This document shows positions 8,295-17,545 of a DNA stretch of 64,000 nucleotides, piece by piece. Source of the stretch: CAWIMX01 sp963837345 (GTDB lineage Bacteria > Acidobacteriota > Vicinamibacteria > Vicinamibacterales > CAVVIG01); NCBI GenBank assembly GCA_963837345.1, contig CAWIMX010000002.1, positions 558,001-622,000 on the forward strand, in the 5' to 3' direction. The notes under the pieces were generated by a model. The model had not been told where the DNA came from, made no database searches, and saw only the letters and a program-made list of their open reading frames with translations. How positions within the stretch are numbered: the first letter of the stretch is position 1; every line of letters starts with the position of its first letter. A program made the translations under genes and the position numbers.

Positions 8295-10505
8295 GTGTCG
8301 ACGTCGAAACTCGCCCTCACGGCCGTCGTCTTGTCCTTCATCTGGCCGGCCGGCGCGGCCGCCCAGTCCAACCTCGAGCGACCGGCGCTGCACGCGGTGC
8401 GCGTCGCGCGCGGGCCGCGCATCGACGGCGTCCTGGACGATCAGGTCTGGGCCAGCGCGGAGGCGACGGATCAATTCACGCAGCAGGAACCGCACGAAGG
8501 CGAACCCGCGTCGGAGCGGACCGAAGTGCGCGTCGTCTACGACGGCCGGCAGGTGTATTTCGCCGTCCATGCCTACGACTCGGTGCCGAGCGCGATCGTC
8601 GCCACCGAGATGCGGCGCGATTCCGATCGGCTGCTCGACGAAGACAACTTCGAGCTGATCCTCGACACGTTCAACGACCAGCGCAACGGCTATATGTTCG
8701 TCACGACGCCGCTCGGTGCGAAGCTCGAGCAGCAGATCTCGGACGATGGCGAGGGGGGCGGCCGGGGGAGCAATTCCGCGATCAATCGCAACTGGGACGG
8801 CGTGTGGGACGCGGCGGCCCAGATCACGGCGGACGGCTGGACGGCCGAGATTGCGATTCCGACCTCGACCCTGCGCTTCGTGCCGAGCGAGGACCAGACG
8901 TGGGGCGTGAACTTCATGCGCAACATCCGGCGCAAGAACGAGCAGGTGTTCTGGTCGCCGATCGACAAGGCGTACACGCTGGCGCGCGTCAGCGCGGCGG
9001 GCCGGCTGGTCGGCTTGCGCGATCTGAGCCAGGGCCTCGACCTGAAGTTCAAGCCGTTCATCGTGAGCGGGGTGCGGGATCAGCAGCTGGCTCCCGCGGC
9101 CGGCCGCACGAGTGTGCTGCACGAGATCGGCGGCGATCTCCGGTACGGCGTCACGCCGGGGCTCAACCTGGACGTCACCTACAACACGGACTTCGCCCAG
9201 GCCGAAGTGGACGAGCAGCAGGTGAACCTGACGCGCTTCAGCCTGCTGTTTCCCGAGAAGCGCGATTTCTTTCTCGAGAACGCGGGCATGTTCACGATGG
9301 GCACCGGCACGTCGTTCTCGAGCGCGCCGGTCGAGACGGATTTGTTCTTCAGCCGGCGCATCGGCTTGTCCGATGCCGGCCAGCCGATTCCGATCATCGG
9401 CGGGGCCCGCCTGGCGGGCAAGTCGGGCGCCCACAACATCGCGCTGCTGGACATCCAGACCGACAACGCCTTCTCGCGCCCGGGCGACAACTTTTTCGTC
9501 GGGCGCTACAGCCGTGACGTGCTGCAGCGATCCCGCGTGGGGGGCATCTTCATCAACAAGGAAGCGGCCGACGGCAGCCCCGAGTTCAACAGGACCGTCG
9601 GCGCCGATGCGAACCTGGCGCTCGGCGCGAACCTGCAGGTGAGTTCGTTCGTGGCCAAGACCTCCACGCCCGGCCTCGAGGGGCAGGACATGTCGTGGTT
9701 CGGCCGGATCGCCTACCGCGATCCGTCGTGGAACCTCTGGTTGAACTACCTGGACGTGCAGGACCACTTCAACGACGAAGTCGGATTCGTCCAGCGGCGC
9801 GGCGTGCGCGCGACGAAGGCGTACTTCGGCCCCACGCCGCGGCCCGGGGCCGCGAACATCCGGATGATGGAGCCGATGATCGTGCTCACCTACATCACCG
9901 ATCAGAACAACCGCCTGATCGGCCGCACCCAGCATTTCATGGTGGGCACGCGGCTCGAGGACGACTCCTATATCAACGTGATCTATCAGCGCAATCTCGA
10001 CGTGCTGGACGCGCCATTCCACATCCAGCCGACCGTCACGATTCCAGTCGGCTCGTACAGCTACGACGAGTGGGACTTCAGCTACAGCACGAATCCCGCG
10101 AAGAAGCTGTACGGATCGGTCCGCTATTCACCGATGTCGTTCTACGACGGGGATCGCGTGAGCACGTCGACCACCGTGGGCCTGCGGGCGTCGACGCAGT
10201 TCTCGACCGAGCTCCAGTACAGCCGGAACGACGTCACGCTGCCGTGGGGCAGCTTCCTGACCAACCTGGCGATCCTGCGCGTGGACTACACGTTCTCGCC
10301 GCGGGCCACGCTGCAGACGCTCCTGCAGTACAACTCGTCGACGCACGAGATCAACAGCAGCGTCCGGTTCAATTTCATCCACCGACCGGGCAGCGACCTG
10401 TATCTCGTCTACACGGGCCTCGACGAGAGCGGCCTCGAGCCGACCGCGTTCGCCCGCGCCGACCATCAGCTCGTCGTGAAGTTCAACTACCTGCTGTCGC
10501 GATAG
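8295..10505 (+). CDS. DUF5916 outer-membrane protein with CBM9-like domain
   Basis: 736 residues. Signal peptide (SFIWPAGAAAQS), then a CBM9/DOMON-like carbohydrate-binding module (RIDGVLDDQVWASAEA ... VYFAVHAYD ... EDNFELILDTFNDQRNGYMF), then DUF5916, a long beta-strand-rich region marked by the EVDEQQVNLTRFSLLFPEKRDFFLEN block and FFSRRIGL, ending in aromatic strands typical of an outer-membrane barrel (final VVKFNYLLSR). A surface role in binding or transporting glycans is likely but unproven. The GTG at 8295 gives a clean signal peptide and sits 6 nt after TATAAT. Two paralogues occur here, at 29162 and 36010. Confidence 0.88.
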   Translation: MSTSKLALTAVVLSFIWPAGAAAQSNLERPALHAVRVARGPRIDGVLDDQVWASAEATDQFTQQEPHEGEPASERTEVRVVYDGRQVYFAVHAYDSVPSAIVATEMRRDSDRLLDEDNFELILDTFNDQRNGYMFVTTPLGAKLEQQISDDGEGGGRGSNSAINRNWDGVWDAAAQITADGWTAEIAIPTSTLRFVPSEDQTWGVNFMRNIRRKNEQVFWSPIDKAYTLARVSAAGRLVGLRDLSQGLDLKFKPFIVSGVRDQQLAPAAGRTSVLHEIGGDLRYGVTPGLNLDVTYNTDFAQAEVDEQQVNLTRFSLLFPEKRDFFLENAGMFTMGTGTSFSSAPVETDLFFSRRIGLSDAGQPIPIIGGARLAGKSGAHNIALLDIQTDNAFSRPGDNFFVGRYSRDVLQRSRVGGIFINKEAADGSPEFNRTVGADANLALGANLQVSSFVAKTSTPGLEGQDMSWFGRIAYRDPSWNLWLNYLDVQDHFNDEVGFVQRRGVRATKAYFGPTPRPGAANIRMMEPMIVLTYITDQNNRLIGRTQHFMVGTRLEDDSYINVIYQRNLDVLDAPFHIQPTVTIPVGSYSYDEWDFSYSTNPAKKLYGSVRYSPMSFYDGDRVSTSTTVGLRASTQFSTELQYSRNDVTLPWGSFLTNLAILRVDYTFSPRATLQTLLQYNSSTHEINSSVRFNFIHRPGSDLYLVYTGLDESGLEPTAFARADHQLVVKFNYLLSR

Positions 10506-10528
10506 CCCGCGCGCCCTCCATCACCCGT

Positions 10529-10550
10529 GGCCTGGCGCCGGCGCCAGGCC
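10529..10550 (+). terminator. Strong hairpin, probable terminator
   Basis: A 22-nt perfect palindrome (9-bp stem GGCCTGGCG, loop CCGG) starts 24 nt after the DUF5916 stop codon. There is no U-tract, as in several other hairpins in this GC-rich window. Confidence 0.5.
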
Positions 10551-10658
10551 GGAGGCGAACAGGGTGCGCTCTCGGGGGGCGGCCATTGACATCTGGCCGC
10601 GGCGGGCTATGCTACCTCACCGTTCCGGCATCCGCGCCTCACCGACTCGGGAGGGCCC

Positions 10659-12632
10659 ATGAGATTCCTGCTGTCGCGGACTCTCGGTTTCGCCGTCGTC
10701 GCGTCGCTGCTTTCCTGGGGAACGACCTTCCTCGCCGGTCAGACCGAATCGCGGGAGTGGCCGACCTACGGGGGAGACCTCGCCAACACCCGCTACGCCC
10801 CGCTCGATCAGGTGAACGCCACGAACTTCAAGGACCTGGAAATCGCCTGGCACTTCAACACCGAGAGCCTGGGCCCGCAGCCTGAATTTCAGTTCGAAGC
10901 GACACCGCTCATGGTGAATGGCCTCGTGTACACGACAGCCGGCACCCGGCGGGCCGTGGTCGCGCTCGATGCGGAAACCGGCGAGCTCGTCTGGATGCAC
11001 AGCGAACGGGAAGGTGATCGGGGCAAGGCGGCACCGCGCCTGCTGTCGGGACGAGGTCTGGCGTACTGGACCGACGGGCGGGAGGCGCGCGTCGTCTACG
11101 TGACGCCCGGATACCGGATGGTGGCGCTGGACGCGGCGACCGGCGTCCCCGTGCGGGCCTTTGGCGACAACGGCGTCGTCGACTTGAAACTCAATGACGA
11201 TCAGGATATCGATCCGGTCACGGGCGAGGTCGGCCTCCACTCCACGCCGGTTGTCGCAGGCAACATCATCATCGTCGGCGCGGCTCACAAGTCCGGAAGC
11301 GTGCCCCGCGGGATGCGCAACGTCAAAGGCTACGTCCGCGGCTTCGACGCCCGCACAGGCAGACGGCTCTGGATCTTCCACACCATCCCGCAGACGGGCG
11401 AGTTCGGCAACGACACCTGGGAGAACGACTCGTGGTCGTACACGGGGAACGCGGGCGTGTGGGGGCAGATCTCGGTCGACGAGGACCTGGGCCTCGCGTA
11501 CCTTCCGGTCGAGCTGCCGACCGGCGACTACTATGGCGGCCACCGGCCGGGGAACAACCTGTTTGGCGAAAGCATCGTCGCCGTCGATCTCGCGACGGGC
11601 CAGCGAAAGTGGCACTACCAGCTCGTCCATCACGGGATCTGGGACTTCGACATCCCGTGCGCGCCCGTTCTCGTCGACATCCTCGTCGACGGCCGACAGG
11701 TCAAGGCGCTGGCGCAGCCGACCAAGCAGGCGTTCATGTACGTGCTGGACCGCCAGACGGGTCAGCCGATCTGGCCCATCGAGGAACGGCCCGTCGAGAA
11801 GGGCGACGTGCCCGGCGAATGGTATGCCCCGACGCAGCCCGTGCCGCTCGACGCCCACGGCCAGCCGTTCGCCTACGACCGGCACGGCTTCCTTGAGGAC
11901 GATGTCCTCGACTTCACGCCGGAGCTGCACGCTGAAGGGCTCGAGCTGATCTCGCACTACAAGATTGGACCGGTGTTCACTCCACCCGTCGTGAGCAAGG
12001 CCGAAGGGCCGCTGGCCACGATCGCCATGGGCGTCAACGGCGGCGGCACGGTGTGGGCCGGGGGCTCCTACGATCCGGAGACCCAGACGCTGTACGTCTA
12101 CTCGCGTCGCGCCGCGAGCCCGCTCGGCCTGGTGAAGCCGGATCCCGCGGTGAATGACATGAACTACGTGCAGGGGAGCGCCGCAAGTGGCGGCCGGGGC
12201 GGGCTGGCGGTACGAGGCCTGCCGATCATGAAGCCGCCGTACGGGAGCATCAGCGCCGTCGACCTCGGCAGGGGCGAGATCCGCTGGCAGATTGCGCACG
12301 GCGATACGCCCGACAGCGTCCGGAACAATCCTGCGCTCAAGGGGCTGAACATCCCGAGGACCGGCCAGGCGGGCATCGTGGGCGTACTGACCACCAAGAC
12401 GCTGCTGATTGCAGGCGATCCGCAGGTGACGACCAACGGACATCCGCGGGGCGCGATGCTGCGCGCCTACGACAAGGGCACCGGCCAGGAAGTTGGCGCC
12501 GTGTTCATGCCGGCTGCGCAGACAGGCTCGCCCATGACATACACGTTCAGCGGCCAGCAGTACATCGTCGTCGCCGTCGGTGGCGGCAATCACCCGGGGG
12601 AGCTGCTGGCGTTCAGGCTACCCAAGTCCTAG
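10659..12632 (+). CDS. PQQ-dependent quinoprotein dehydrogenase (glucose dehydrogenase-like)
   Basis: 657 residues, exported (hydrophobic segment about residues 7-27, cleavage near LAGQ). An eight-bladed PQQ propeller with repeats such as VVALDAETGELVW, MVALDAATG and IVAVDLATGQRKWHYQ. The active-site stretch VHHGIWDFDIP matches the VHHDLWDYD block of PQQ glucose/alcohol dehydrogenases, with Gly for the first Asp. It would oxidise an alcohol or aldose in the periplasm and pass electrons to quinone or a cytochrome c. No haem domain is fused to it. GGGAGGG precedes the ATG, and TATGCT at 10608-10613 is a possible -10. Substrate unknown. Confidence 0.88.
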   Translation: MRFLLSRTLGFAVVASLLSWGTTFLAGQTESREWPTYGGDLANTRYAPLDQVNATNFKDLEIAWHFNTESLGPQPEFQFEATPLMVNGLVYTTAGTRRAVVALDAETGELVWMHSEREGDRGKAAPRLLSGRGLAYWTDGREARVVYVTPGYRMVALDAATGVPVRAFGDNGVVDLKLNDDQDIDPVTGEVGLHSTPVVAGNIIIVGAAHKSGSVPRGMRNVKGYVRGFDARTGRRLWIFHTIPQTGEFGNDTWENDSWSYTGNAGVWGQISVDEDLGLAYLPVELPTGDYYGGHRPGNNLFGESIVAVDLATGQRKWHYQLVHHGIWDFDIPCAPVLVDILVDGRQVKALAQPTKQAFMYVLDRQTGQPIWPIEERPVEKGDVPGEWYAPTQPVPLDAHGQPFAYDRHGFLEDDVLDFTPELHAEGLELISHYKIGPVFTPPVVSKAEGPLATIAMGVNGGGTVWAGGSYDPETQTLYVYSRRAASPLGLVKPDPAVNDMNYVQGSAASGGRGGLAVRGLPIMKPPYGSISAVDLGRGEIRWQIAHGDTPDSVRNNPALKGLNIPRTGQAGIVGVLTTKTLLIAGDPQVTTNGHPRGAMLRAYDKGTGQEVGAVFMPAAQTGSPMTYTFSGQQYIVVAVGGGNHPGELLAFRLPKS

Positions 12633-12645
12633 TGTGGAGTGCTCC

Positions 12646-13314
12646 ATGAGAAGCGGCCCGATCCTTCTCGGTGTCGTGACCTCGGCCGTGCTTGCGTACT
12701 TGACGCTGGTTCAAGCCCAGCAAGCTCCGGCAGAACCCATGTCGTTCTTCATCACGAGCGCCGGCACCGGCGACGGGGCCAACCTCGGCGGGCTGGCGGG
12801 CGCGGACGCGCGCTGTCAGACGCTCGCGGCGACCGTCGGGCGTGGCGGGGTCACCTGGCACGCCTATCTGAGCACCCAGGGCCCGAACGCGGTGAACGCC
12901 CGGGATCGGATCGGGTCCGGGCCCTGGTACAACGCCCGCGGACAGCGTGTCGCGCAAAGCGTCGCCGAGCTCCACGGAGACACGCTTGAACAAGCGCGGC
13001 TGGGCGTCGCGCTGGGCAAGCAGCTGTCTTTGACGGAGAAGGGAACGGTGGTCAATGGCGTCGGAGACACGCCCAATCAGCACGACATGCTGACCGGCTC
13101 GCAGCCGGACGGCCGGGCGTTCACCGACGGCGCCGACCACACGTGCAACAACTGGACGAGCAGCGGCGCCGGAACGGCGCAGCTCGGGCACTCCGACAAA
13201 CAGGGGGGCGGCAATGGCTCGTGGAATTCGGCCCACGCCAGTCGCGGCTGCAGCCAGGAGAATCTCGTGAGCACGGGCGGCGCCGGCCTGTTCTATTGCT
13301 TCGCCGTCAACTGA
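12646..13314 (+). CDS. Secreted lectin-like (C-type/endostatin-like) protein
   Basis: 222 residues with a signal peptide (cleavage near LVQAQQ). The mature protein begins FFITSAGTGDGANLGGLAGADARCQ, followed by paired cysteines and a C-terminal CSQENL...GLFYCFAVN, a pattern seen in bacterial collagen XV/XVIII endostatin-like, C-type-lectin-fold proteins (four cysteines likely forming disulfides: DARCQ, DHTCNN, RGCSQ, FYCFA). It starts 13 nt after the quinoprotein stop, so the two are likely co-transcribed. Binding partner unknown; the fold assignment is by pattern only. Confidence 0.7.
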   Translation: MRSGPILLGVVTSAVLAYLTLVQAQQAPAEPMSFFITSAGTGDGANLGGLAGADARCQTLAATVGRGGVTWHAYLSTQGPNAVNARDRIGSGPWYNARGQRVAQSVAELHGDTLEQARLGVALGKQLSLTEKGTVVNGVGDTPNQHDMLTGSQPDGRAFTDGADHTCNNWTSSGAGTAQLGHSDKQGGGNGSWNSAHASRGCSQENLVSTGGAGLFYCFAVN

Positions 13315-13359
13315 GTCCGCGGCGCAGGCCCGCGGGAGAGAGCGACAGAGGTGCGCCCC

Positions 13360-13938
13360 ATGCAGCCACGGGCGATCGCGTTGGTGCTGTCCTTCGTCGT
13401 GTCTTCCGCCGCCGGCCCGGGCCTGCTCGGTGCCAGCCGGAGCGTGTCCCCGGCACGCGATCAACGGCCGACTCAGCGTCTGCCCGACGTCATCTACGTG
13501 CCGACGCCGCAGGATGTCGTGGAGGCCATGCTGAAGGCCGCCCAGGTGACGGCTACCGACGTCGTCTACGACCTCGGGTGTGGCGACGGTCGGATCGTGA
13601 TCACGGCCGCGCAAGAGTACGGGGCACGCGGTGTGGGAGTCGATATCGATCCGCAACGTATCAAGGAAGCCGCCGCCAACGCGCGCCAGGCGGGCGTCGC
13701 CGACAAGGTGCGCTTTCTCGACGCCGACCTGTTCGAGACCGACATCTCCGAGGCGACGGTGGTGGCGCTGTATCTGCTGCCGTCGCTCAATGAAAAGCTG
13801 CAGCCGAAGCTGATGCGGGAGCTGAGGCCGGGCACGCGAGTGGTCTCGCACGCGTTCGGTATCGGGGACTGGAAGCCAGAGCGGGAGCTGGACGTCAATG
13901 GCCGCCGCGTCTTCCTCTGGACCGTTCCCGGCCGCTAG
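13360..13938 (+). CDS. Class I SAM-dependent methyltransferase with N-terminal signal sequence
   Basis: 192 residues. The AdoMet-binding motif is VVYDLGCGDGRIVITAA, with the acidic ribose-binding residue in GVGVDIDPQRI, and a Rossmann-like continuation (VRFLDADLFETDI). An N-terminal stretch (MQPRAIALVLSFVVSSAAG) looks like a signal peptide or anchor, which is odd because AdoMet is cytoplasmic. AGAGG 10 nt before the ATG at 13360 supports that start over the GTG at 13351. The family is common in environmental bacteria; substrate unknown. Confidence 0.8.
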   Translation: MQPRAIALVLSFVVSSAAGPGLLGASRSVSPARDQRPTQRLPDVIYVPTPQDVVEAMLKAAQVTATDVVYDLGCGDGRIVITAAQEYGARGVGVDIDPQRIKEAAANARQAGVADKVRFLDADLFETDISEATVVALYLLPSLNEKLQPKLMRELRPGTRVVSHAFGIGDWKPERELDVNGRRVFLWTVPGR

Positions 13939-13978
13939 GCCGGTGAGCGGCCGTTCGAAGGGAAGGCGGGCGGCGGGC

Positions 13979-14992
13979 GTGCACCTGTCCCTGCGGCTGC
14001 GCTGCGGCGTGTGTGGCGTCCTCCTCCTGGTCGGCGCTGCCGCTGCGGCGCAACCGCCGCGGGACCTGGTGCGGCGCTTCACCGAAGAACAGTGGGAGCG
14101 GTTCCGGCCGTTGTTCACGCTCGTTCACGATGCCTCCGCCGGGCAACCCGTGCCATCGGACGAGACGGTGACGTGGCGGCACGACGTGCTCAAGGCTGAG
14201 GCGAATATGGACTTCGTGCCGTTCACGCTGGGGCTCCCGCCCGGCACTTTCAGATCGTTTCCACTGGCCCTGTACGTGCGCGTCGTCCAACACGGAGCCG
14301 TGGCGAACGTGCCCGGGCCGCACGACGCCCTCGCGCAGTATCCGTTCGAGGACGTGGCGCTGTTCGACAAGCCGATTGACGGGCGCATCAGCCGCGCGTT
14401 TGCGGCGCCCGCGGGCCGCTGGGATGTGTACGTGGCTCTCGGCGAGGCGGCCAACTCCGACTCCGACGTGCCGCGGATGATCGTCCTCAAGCGCGAGATC
14501 GATCTGCCCGACCTGTCGGCTGGCTTGGCGCTCTCGAGCGTGATCGTCGCCGACCGGGTCGACGTCGACCGCGACCTGACGCGCCCCGACTTCGAAGCCC
14601 AGCTGGACGATCCGTACCGGCTCTGGGGGCTCCGCATCACGCCGGCGCTCGATCGGCGGTTCGGGCGCGGGCGCACGCTCTCGCTGACATTTCTCGTGTA
14701 CAACACGGCCGCGACGGCGGAAGGCAAGCCCGACGTCCAGATCGACTACGCCTTCTTCCTGAAGCATGAGGCGACCGAGTCGCTGTTTGGTCGGGCGGAG
14801 TCCCAGGTCTTCAGCGCCGACACGCTGCCGCCGGACTTCAGCCTCCCGGCAGGCGACCTGATCATCGCCGGCGAAGACGTGCCCCTCAAGGAGTTCCCCG
14901 ATGGCGATTTTCGCCTACAACTGACCGTTGCGGACCGGATCGGCCGGATCACGCTGATTCGCGACCTGGAGTTCACGGTCGCCGGGCGCTAG
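13979..14992 (+). CDS. Hypothetical secreted protein
   Basis: 337 residues from the GTG at 13979, which follows AAGGGAAGG and yields a compact signal peptide (LRLRCGVCGVLLLVGAAAAAQ). GTG 13943, four nt after the methyltransferase stop, and an even earlier in-frame codon are alternatives. The mature part is beta-rich with a WDVYVALGE...VPRMIVLKREIDLPDL segment and a C-terminal immunoglobulin-like stretch (DFRLQLTVADRIGRITLIRDLEFTV). I do not recognise it. It is the last gene of the run that begins with the quinoprotein; a 14-nt palindrome (14994-15007) follows the stop. Confidence 0.7.
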   Translation: MHLSLRLRCGVCGVLLLVGAAAAAQPPRDLVRRFTEEQWERFRPLFTLVHDASAGQPVPSDETVTWRHDVLKAEANMDFVPFTLGLPPGTFRSFPLALYVRVVQHGAVANVPGPHDALAQYPFEDVALFDKPIDGRISRAFAAPAGRWDVYVALGEAANSDSDVPRMIVLKREIDLPDLSAGLALSSVIVADRVDVDRDLTRPDFEAQLDDPYRLWGLRITPALDRRFGRGRTLSLTFLVYNTAATAEGKPDVQIDYAFFLKHEATESLFGRAESQVFSADTLPPDFSLPAGDLIIAGEDVPLKEFPDGDFRLQLTVADRIGRITLIRDLEFTVAGR

Positions 14993-15034
14993 GAGCCCGG
15001 CCGGGCTGCCGGTCCCTGATAGAACGAAAAAGAC

Positions 15035-15063
15035 TTGACAGAGTTGTGTAAGCGGCGCAGATT
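15035..15063 (+). promoter_or_regulatory. Sigma-70-type promoter for the cytochrome c-monooxygenase gene
   Basis: A perfect -35 TTGACA (15035-15040), 17-nt spacer and a poor -10 CAGATT (15058-15063). The transcript would have a leader of about 55 nt ending in the strong Shine-Dalgarno AGGAGG (15115-15120), 5 nt before the ATG. Confidence 0.5.
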
Positions 15064-15125
15064 TTCCACCAAGGGACCCTCGGGGTGAGGCGGAGTCTGG
15101 AGATGTGCAACCTCAGGAGGTCGTG

Positions 15126-16511
<1,386 letters not shown>

Positions 16512-16624
16512 GGAGGCGTCTGAGGCGTTCGAGGCTCGCCCCGGGAACCTGGGGCGTGCCTCGACGTCCGTCGCCGGCTCCAACCATTCACACAACTCCA
16601 CAGACCGACGGGTGAGGGGGCGGT

Positions 16625-17545
16625 ATGAGGGTGTTTGCGTCGTGCTCTTGGCTGCGTCCGGCGTCGACGGCTCTGTGTCTGGCGCTGGCGGCGCCCGGCC
16701 TCGCCAGCGCTCAAGGCAATCCCGAGCCGCTCAGTTTCAAGTTCAATACAGGGCAGAACGTCCAGCCGGTCTTCGAGGGGTGGTCACGCAATCCCGACGG
16801 CAGCTACGCGATGTGGTTCGGCTACGTGAATCGCAACTACCTGGAAACGCCGTCGATTCCTGTCGGTCCCGACAACAAGTTCGAGCCGGGCGAAGCCGAC
16901 CGCAACCAGCCGACATTCTTCGAGACGCGGATTCACCACGAGCTGTTCAGCGTCACCGTGCCGAAAGACTGGGGGCCCAGGCAGGAGCTGGTGTGGACCC
17001 TGACTCTTCACGGGCAGACGGACCATGCCGTGGCCTGGCTCCAGCCCGAATGGGAAATCGATCCCGTTCGCCACGGGAAACAGGACCTCAGCGACGAACA
17101 GCGGAAGAACACGGCACCGGCACTCACCCTCGAGGGGGCGTCCACGGTGGCGCTGCCCAACACGTTGAGTCTGGCCGTCGCCGTGCAGGACGATGGGCTG
17201 CCGACGCCCAAGAAGGAATCCAACAAACCCGCTGTGGGTCAGGAGACGCCGCCTACACTCAAGCCAGATCCGGATCAGCCGGAGATTCCCGTGAACGTCC
17301 CCGTGCTCCCGGCGGGCGGCCGTGGCCAGCAGCCGAGCGGACTGGTGGTCAGCTGGGTCCAGTGGCGAGGACCGGCGAAGGCCGAGATTGAACCGCCCGC
17401 GATTGAGGCGAAGGACGGCAAGGCCGTCGCAACCGCCACGTTCACCAAGGCGGGCACGTACGTCTTCCGGACCTGGGCGAACGATGGGGACCTGAAGACC
17501 TTCGAGGACCTCACCGTGACTGTTTCCGGATCCCCTCGACCCTAG
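16625..17545 (+). CDS. Hypothetical secreted protein with Ig-like C-terminal domain
   Basis: 306 residues with a signal peptide (LAAPGLASAQG). The N-terminal half has a conserved-looking core (FEGWSRNPDGSYAMWFGYVNRN), a feature I have seen in secreted acidobacterial proteins of unknown function. A proline-rich linker (about residues 200-235) leads to an Ig-like C-terminus (ATFTKAGTYVFRTWANDG). GAGGGGGCGGT precedes the ATG. It sits 113 nt after the cytochrome c-monooxygenase gene and directly abuts the octahaem cytochrome gene, so the three may form one operon. Function unknown. Confidence 0.75.
   Translation: MRVFASCSWLRPASTALCLALAAPGLASAQGNPEPLSFKFNTGQNVQPVFEGWSRNPDGSYAMWFGYVNRNYLETPSIPVGPDNKFEPGEADRNQPTFFETRIHHELFSVTVPKDWGPRQELVWTLTLHGQTDHAVAWLQPEWEIDPVRHGKQDLSDEQRKNTAPALTLEGASTVALPNTLSLAVAVQDDGLPTPKKESNKPAVGQETPPTLKPDPDQPEIPVNVPVLPAGGRGQQPSGLVVSWVQWRGPAKAEIEPPAIEAKDGKAVATATFTKAGTYVFRTWANDGDLKTFEDLTVTVSGSPRP

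Noticed and set aside
7800..10022. Long minus-strand open frame opposite the first DUF5916 gene
   Set aside because: Arg/Val/Asp-rich, no motif, antisense to a gene with a clean signal peptide and conserved blocks.
14994..15007. Palindrome AGCCCGGCCGGGCT as a terminator
   Set aside because: It has no loop and no U-tract, and at 7 bp per arm it is much weaker than the hairpins listed as terminators.
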